The notes under the pieces: model-generated
The model's input: the letters and a program-made list of their open reading frames with translations, nothing else
What the model was told of the DNA's origin: nothing
The model's database searches: none
Position numbers and translations under genes: made by a program
Source of the DNA: Nonomuraea cavernae
Lineage (GTDB): Bacteria > Actinomycetota > Actinomycetes > Streptosporangiales > Streptosporangiaceae
Assembly (NCBI RefSeq): GCF_014646355.1
Contig: NZ_BMNH01000016.1
Span: forward strand, 114,118 to 178,117
DNA: 64,000 nt
Direction of reading: 5' to 3'
Part shown: piece by piece, positions 60,784-64,000 of the stretch
How the letters are laid out: each line of letters starts with the position of its first letter
Numbering within the stretch: the stretch's first letter is position 1

Positions 60784-61378
60784 AACCAGGCTCCCGAATC
60801 GGTTGTCGCGCCCCGAGACAGAACGAGAGCCTTGCGAACTATTGGACCAATCGTCAAGTAATGTGACCGAAGCGATATCGGTGGATTACCGGGCGATCGC
60901 GGAGAGTGATGGTCCAGTTGGTGATCCATGCGGGAACGGGATGAAATCTCTCCTCTCCGGGTGGAGAGTTCTCCTCCCGCTTGTCAGACTTCACAACCCG
61001 CTCAGACCGTCGCGTACACATCGGCGAGTTACGTTCCACGACAAGGTCCCCCTCATGAGAGGACACGGACGCCGCACGGCCGGACAGCCCGAGCCTTACC
61101 CCGGTCCGGAGGGGGCCGGCCGTGCCGCCCACCGCCTCGTTCAGCCGGCCTCTTCTTCGGGACGCGCCTTGCTCGGCTGGACACGCTTGGGCTCGCCGGG
61201 CATCTTCGGAGTGCCGGGGCCTTGAGCGTCGTGCTAACCAGGGAAAACACAGGTCGCTCGCGAGCGGATGACTCGGGATTATCCGGCGAGCTAGAACGCC
61301 TCTAAACGCGGACGGGCCAGGTGTGCAACCACCTGACCCGCCCTGAGTCCCACCACTGCGTAACCAGAGGAGAGACCT
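60784..61378. other. Gene-free stretch at the boundary of the tra module
   Basis: No convincing gene is seen in these 595 bases. Short hairpins occur, including CCAGGTG / CACCTG near 61319-61337 just before the first element gene and CTCTCC / GGAGAG near 60953-60973. I found no tRNA-like end or T-arm that would mark an attachment site, although the left boundary of the mobile module should lie here. Confidence 0.6.
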
Positions 61379-62017
61379 GTGGCTAATTCCACCACGCCCG
61401 CCCCCGCTCCCGCCAACGGAGAGTCCGACTTGGCGCGGCTCGTCGAGGACCACCGCAAGCTGTCCGCCGACCTCGACGCCCTCCAGAGCTCCCGCGACGC
61501 CCTGGTGGCCATGCGCGACGCTCTCGGCGTCGACCAGATCACCGGGCTCGACCTCGCCGACGCGGTCAAGTGCGGCATCGTCCTCGGGCAGCTCCTCGCG
61601 AGCGACGCTGACGGCCGCATCCACACCGCCGACCTGACCGACCACGAGCACGACGCGCTCCGGCTCGCCGTCCAAGACATCCTCGACCGGCGCCGTGGCG
61701 TCGACCCCGACGAGGACCGGCTGATCACGGTGTTCCGCGTGGGCTCGCTGTCGGCCTGGTCGATCGCCGCAGAGCTGGGCATGGACGCTCGCGATATCGC
61801 CCGGACCGCGAACAGCGACGACGTCACGAACGTGTTCACCGACGACGAGCGGGCCCGCCTGCTCGACGTGATCGTGGCCATCCTCGACGAGCGCGACGGC
61901 GTCAGGGTCGCCGGGTTCGAGCCGGTCGCGCTGCCGTACGACGCGGAGGGCCGGTGCGCCGACCCTGAGTGCATCTCCTGCTACCCGGTCGTCGACCAGC
62001 TCGGCGGTGCCGCGTGA
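61379..62017 (+). CDS. Hypothetical protein of the tra module
   Basis: The 212-residue acidic protein has no recognised domain. It has a Pro/Ala lead, a helical stretch DLARLVEDHRKLSADLDALQSSRDALVAMRDALGV, a middle region with helix-turn-helix-like LSAWSIAAELGMDARDIARTA, and an ending CADPECISCYP with three cysteines. The GTG at 61379 follows AGGAGAG. It overlaps the DUF2637 gene by GTGA. In similar actinomycete elements a protein of this kind precedes the DUF2637 gene. Confidence 0.75.
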   Translation: MANSTTPAPAPANGESDLARLVEDHRKLSADLDALQSSRDALVAMRDALGVDQITGLDLADAVKCGIVLGQLLASDADGRIHTADLTDHEHDALRLAVQDILDRRRGVDPDEDRLITVFRVGSLSAWSIAAELGMDARDIARTANSDDVTNVFTDDERARLLDVIVAILDERDGVRVAGFEPVALPYDAEGRCADPECISCYPVVDQLGGAA

Positions 62018-62730
62018 TCCGTGTTCTCACGGCGATCGTGGTCATCCTGCTTGCCGGGGTGGCCGCGGTCGTCTCCTACAGGCACGCGTTCGAGGTCGTG
62101 ATCGCCAACGGCGAGTCCGGGTTCACCGCGGTCTTGGTGCCGCTCACGATCGACGGGCTTATCTTCGCGTCGTCCATGGTGCTGCTCGACGCTGCCCGCC
62201 GCGACCTGCCCGCGCCCAAGCTGGCGTACTTCACGCTCACGCTCGGCATCCTCGCCACCCTGGCGGCGAACGTCATGCACGGGTGGGCTCACGGGCCGGT
62301 CGGTGCGATCGTCGCCGCGTGGCCGGCCGTCGCGCTGGTGCTCTCGTACGAGCTGCTGATGGGCCTGATCCGCCGGTCGACTGCGAAACTCGAGTTTCGC
62401 AGCGAGGAGGCTTCCCCAATTGGGGAAACGGTCCAGGTACACGCTCCCGTTGTACCTGTGCAGGTCACGGGCTCGACGGTTCCCGCAGATCTGCGGGAAC
62501 CTGCCGACGACGAGACGCCCGTGATCGAGATCGAGGTACGGCCCGAGCCCGTACCTGAGCCCGATCTCGACGCGCCTTACCGTCCGGTAGCGGTGGCTAC
62601 CTTCCTCGCCGAAGTGACCCAGGGCGAACCGCCGACCGTCCGCACGATCAAGGACCGGCTCAACGTCGGCACCGACCGCGCCCGGCGGTTGCAGGCGTAC
62701 CTCGGCGGGCTCGTGGAGGTGACGCGGTGA
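62014..62730 (+). CDS. DUF2637 protein (Spd-like)
   Basis: The 238-residue protein has four membrane helices in its first 125 residues (VLTAIVVILLAGVAAVVSYRHAFEVV, LTIDGLIFASSMVLLDA, LTLGILATLAANVMHGW, AWPAVALVLSYELLMGL), the DUF2637 pattern found beside tra genes of Streptomyces-type conjugative elements. The C-terminal part is a linker plus a helix-turn-helix-like end (TVRTIKDRLNVGTDRARRLQAYLGGL). It may help plasmid spread through mycelium. Overlaps both neighbours by GTGA. Confidence 0.88.
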   Translation: MIRVLTAIVVILLAGVAAVVSYRHAFEVVIANGESGFTAVLVPLTIDGLIFASSMVLLDAARRDLPAPKLAYFTLTLGILATLAANVMHGWAHGPVGAIVAAWPAVALVLSYELLMGLIRRSTAKLEFRSEEASPIGETVQVHAPVVPVQVTGSTVPADLREPADDETPVIEIEVRPEPVPEPDLDAPYRPVAVATFLAEVTQGEPPTVRTIKDRLNVGTDRARRLQAYLGGLVEVTR

Positions 62731-64000
62731 TGGCGACCGACACGTTCCAGCGTCCGCAGACCTCGCCCGACTTCTGGCGCAAGCGGCCCGGCCGTACCCG
62801 GCACATGCTGCACGCCCTACGGCAGGGCAAGTACGGCCGCCGCACTCTCAAGTTCACGTACCGGAGCGTGGCCGCGCCCGTCGCCGGAACCTCCCGGATG
62901 GCGTCGACCGCGTGGAAGTGGGTCCGGGCCGACGACTACGCGGGCACCGACGATCTCGTGTTCCGGGAGTCGGTCCGCACCCGGCGGCGTCGTACGGCGT
63001 GGATGCTCGGCGCCGGCTACCTCGCGTCGACGGCGGCCGGCGTGGCGCTGTGGAGTCCGGCCACACCGCTGCTCACGCTCGGCGCCCTGGCCACGGTCGG
63101 CACGGCCGTCGAGGTGCGCAAGCGGATCAGCGACCGGCCGATGCCGTTCAAGCTGCCCGGCGGCAAGGGCCGGACACCCGCCGAGAACGTGGTCGTGCGG
63201 GCGGCGATCGACGCCAAGCTTGGCCGCGCCGAGGGCATGAAGCTCGCCTCGCCGGTCCTGACGGAGGACGCCGGATGGTCGACGGTGCTGCAGCTGCCGC
63301 CCGGTCAGCGCGCCCGTCACGCGCTCGGCAAAGAGGCTGACTTCGCGTCGGCGCTCGGCGTCGGCGAGTCTCAGGTCGTGTTCGACCTGGTCGACGAGCA
63401 CGCGGGCAGGCTGGCGGTGTACGTCGCCAAGTCCGACCCGTTCCTGAAGGTGTACGCCTCGCCGCTGCTCGGCCGTACCGAACCCATGGACTTCTGGCAG
63501 GGCGTTCCCGCCGGAGTCAACGGCCGCGGCCTGCCCGAGCGGCTGCGCCTGGTCGACGCCTCGCTTCTGGTCGCCGGGGAGCCGAGGGCGGGCAAGTCCG
63601 CGGCCGTGAACGGGATCGTCGGCACGGCCGCGCTGGCGGTCACGCCGAAGATCCACCTGTGGGACGGCAAGGGCGCCGGGGATCACCGGCCGTGGCGGCG
63701 CATCGCCCACACCGCCGAGAAGCGCAACGCCAAGGGGCTGCTCGACCACCTGGAGCGCATGCAAGCCCAGATGGAACGCGTGTTCGACATGCTCGACGAC
63801 GCGGGCGGCTCGACCAAGCTGACGCCGGAGTTGTGCCGTCAGTTCGGCGTGGACGTCGAGCTGACCATCGTGGACGAGACGCGTTACTACGTCACCTCGC
63901 AGTGGGGCAAAGAGATCGTCGAGGCGATGGTCGACATCGCCTCGCGCGGCCCGGCGGCCGGTGTGCTGCTCGTGCTCGCCACTCAGCGGATGACCAAGGA
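62727..64000 (+). CDS. FtsK/SpoIIIE-type DNA translocase of a conjugative element (partial, cut by window end)
   Basis: The frame is open to the window end (424 codons visible). After a cytoplasmic lead, two membrane helices lie at about 92-125 (TAWMLGAGYLASTAAGVALW and LLTLGALATVGTAVEV). The motor domain shows a Walker A-like GEPRAGKSAAVNG at about 283-295 and a Walker B-like LTIVDETRYYVTS at about 379-391, followed by VLLVLATQRMTK, typical of TraB/TraSA. In Streptomyces, one such protein moves double-stranded DNA between hyphae. Start GTG 62727 or ATG 62730, in the same frame, both overlap the DUF2637 stop. Confidence 0.9.
   Translation, partial: MMATDTFQRPQTSPDFWRKRPGRTRHMLHALRQGKYGRRTLKFTYRSVAAPVAGTSRMASTAWKWVRADDYAGTDDLVFRESVRTRRRRTAWMLGAGYLASTAAGVALWSPATPLLTLGALATVGTAVEVRKRISDRPMPFKLPGGKGRTPAENVVVRAAIDAKLGRAEGMKLASPVLTEDAGWSTVLQLPPGQRARHALGKEADFASALGVGESQVVFDLVDEHAGRLAVYVAKSDPFLKVYASPLLGRTEPMDFWQGVPAGVNGRGLPERLRLVDASLLVAGEPRAGKSAAVNGIVGTAALAVTPKIHLWDGKGAGDHRPWRRIAHTAEKRNAKGLLDHLERMQAQMERVFDMLDDAGGSTKLTPELCRQFGVDVELTIVDETRYYVTSQWGKEIVEAMVDIASRGPAAGVLLVLATQRMTK

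Larger units (their letters stand above)
61379..64000 (+). mobile_element. Left part of an actinomycete integrative and conjugative-type element
   Basis: Three tightly overlapping genes (hypothetical, DUF2637, FtsK/Tra) match the transfer module of pSAM2-like elements, where a replication initiator, excisionase and integrase usually follow downstream. Those would lie beyond the window. The boundary on the left is not resolved. Confidence 0.7.

Noticed and set aside
61054..61224. 56-codon frame MRGHGRRTAGQPEPYPG... before the tra module
   Set aside because: No ribosome binding site, no domain and biased Pro/Gly/Arg composition.
60784..61378. tRNA or attachment site next to the tra module
   Set aside because: No T-arm or acceptor-stem pairing could be found on either strand by reading.

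Overview
The window is very GC-rich DNA (about 70 percent by eye) from a filamentous actinomycete. WhiB, an XRE/DUF397/HATPase regulatory trio, an IdeR-type iron box, a ZTP riboswitch, a two-domain FadE, a class F sortase and a conjugative-plasmid-like tra module all fit the Streptosporangiales (a Nonomuraea-like organism). The taxon is inferred, not proven. No rRNA, tRNA or CRISPR array was seen.

Left part (1-16 kb). A cut-off coxG-like gene precedes cydAB, whose upstream region carries a CRP-like site and BlaI-like dyads. On the minus strand follow a lipoprotein, a leucine-rich-repeat protein, and an operon for an NCS2 nucleobase permease with a three-subunit molybdenum hydroxylase of the xanthine dehydrogenase/form II CoxL type. 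A PucR regulator is divergent from a coupled DUF2877-FdrA-DUF1116 operon (AllH-AllF-AllG, oxamate carbamoyltransferase in E. coli). Together they look like a nucleobase oxidation and carbamoyl-recovery locus. An NYN pseudogene and an S4 protein lie between.

Middle part (16-44 kb). A membrane Ser/Thr kinase, a possible small coupled ORF and an MFS exporter are followed by a family-A DNA polymerase, a metallophosphoesterase and a TPR protein. Next is an ADPS-like flavoprotein / TetR / GlpD divergon. An iron-box-controlled sucrase-ferredoxin gene, whiB, and the XRE-DUF397-HATPase trio follow; the XRE and DUF397 genes carry the same composite upstream motif. RsgA, with a 17-codon ORF before it, is divergent from an ECF sigma/anti-sigma pair. 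The sigma gene and the downstream CHRD-DUF3455 secreted protein share a matching promoter. Then come glyA under a ZTP riboswitch, YihY and YccF membrane proteins, a frameshifted TIGR03084 gene, and the assimilatory sulfate reduction operon (leader peptide, sir, zinc-ribbon protein, cysH, sirohydrochlorin chelatase).

Right part (43-64 kb). Here are a chimeric sigma-region-2/membrane protein, a DUF1707 protein, an ankyrin/HEAT protein, LigC with a RibD-like reductase, GlgX, OsmC, a second ECF sigma with an MDMPI-type partner, and a YfiH-family protein. A TIM-barrel protein, a TPR protein, a double-domain acyl-CoA dehydrogenase and a sortase with its likely substrate follow. The last 2.6 kb are the start of an actinomycete integrative-conjugative-type element (hypothetical, DUF2637, FtsK/Tra), cut by the window end. 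Several tandem and inverted repeats sit between genes (3.75, 35.6, 46.3, 49.3 and 53.7-54.0 kb).
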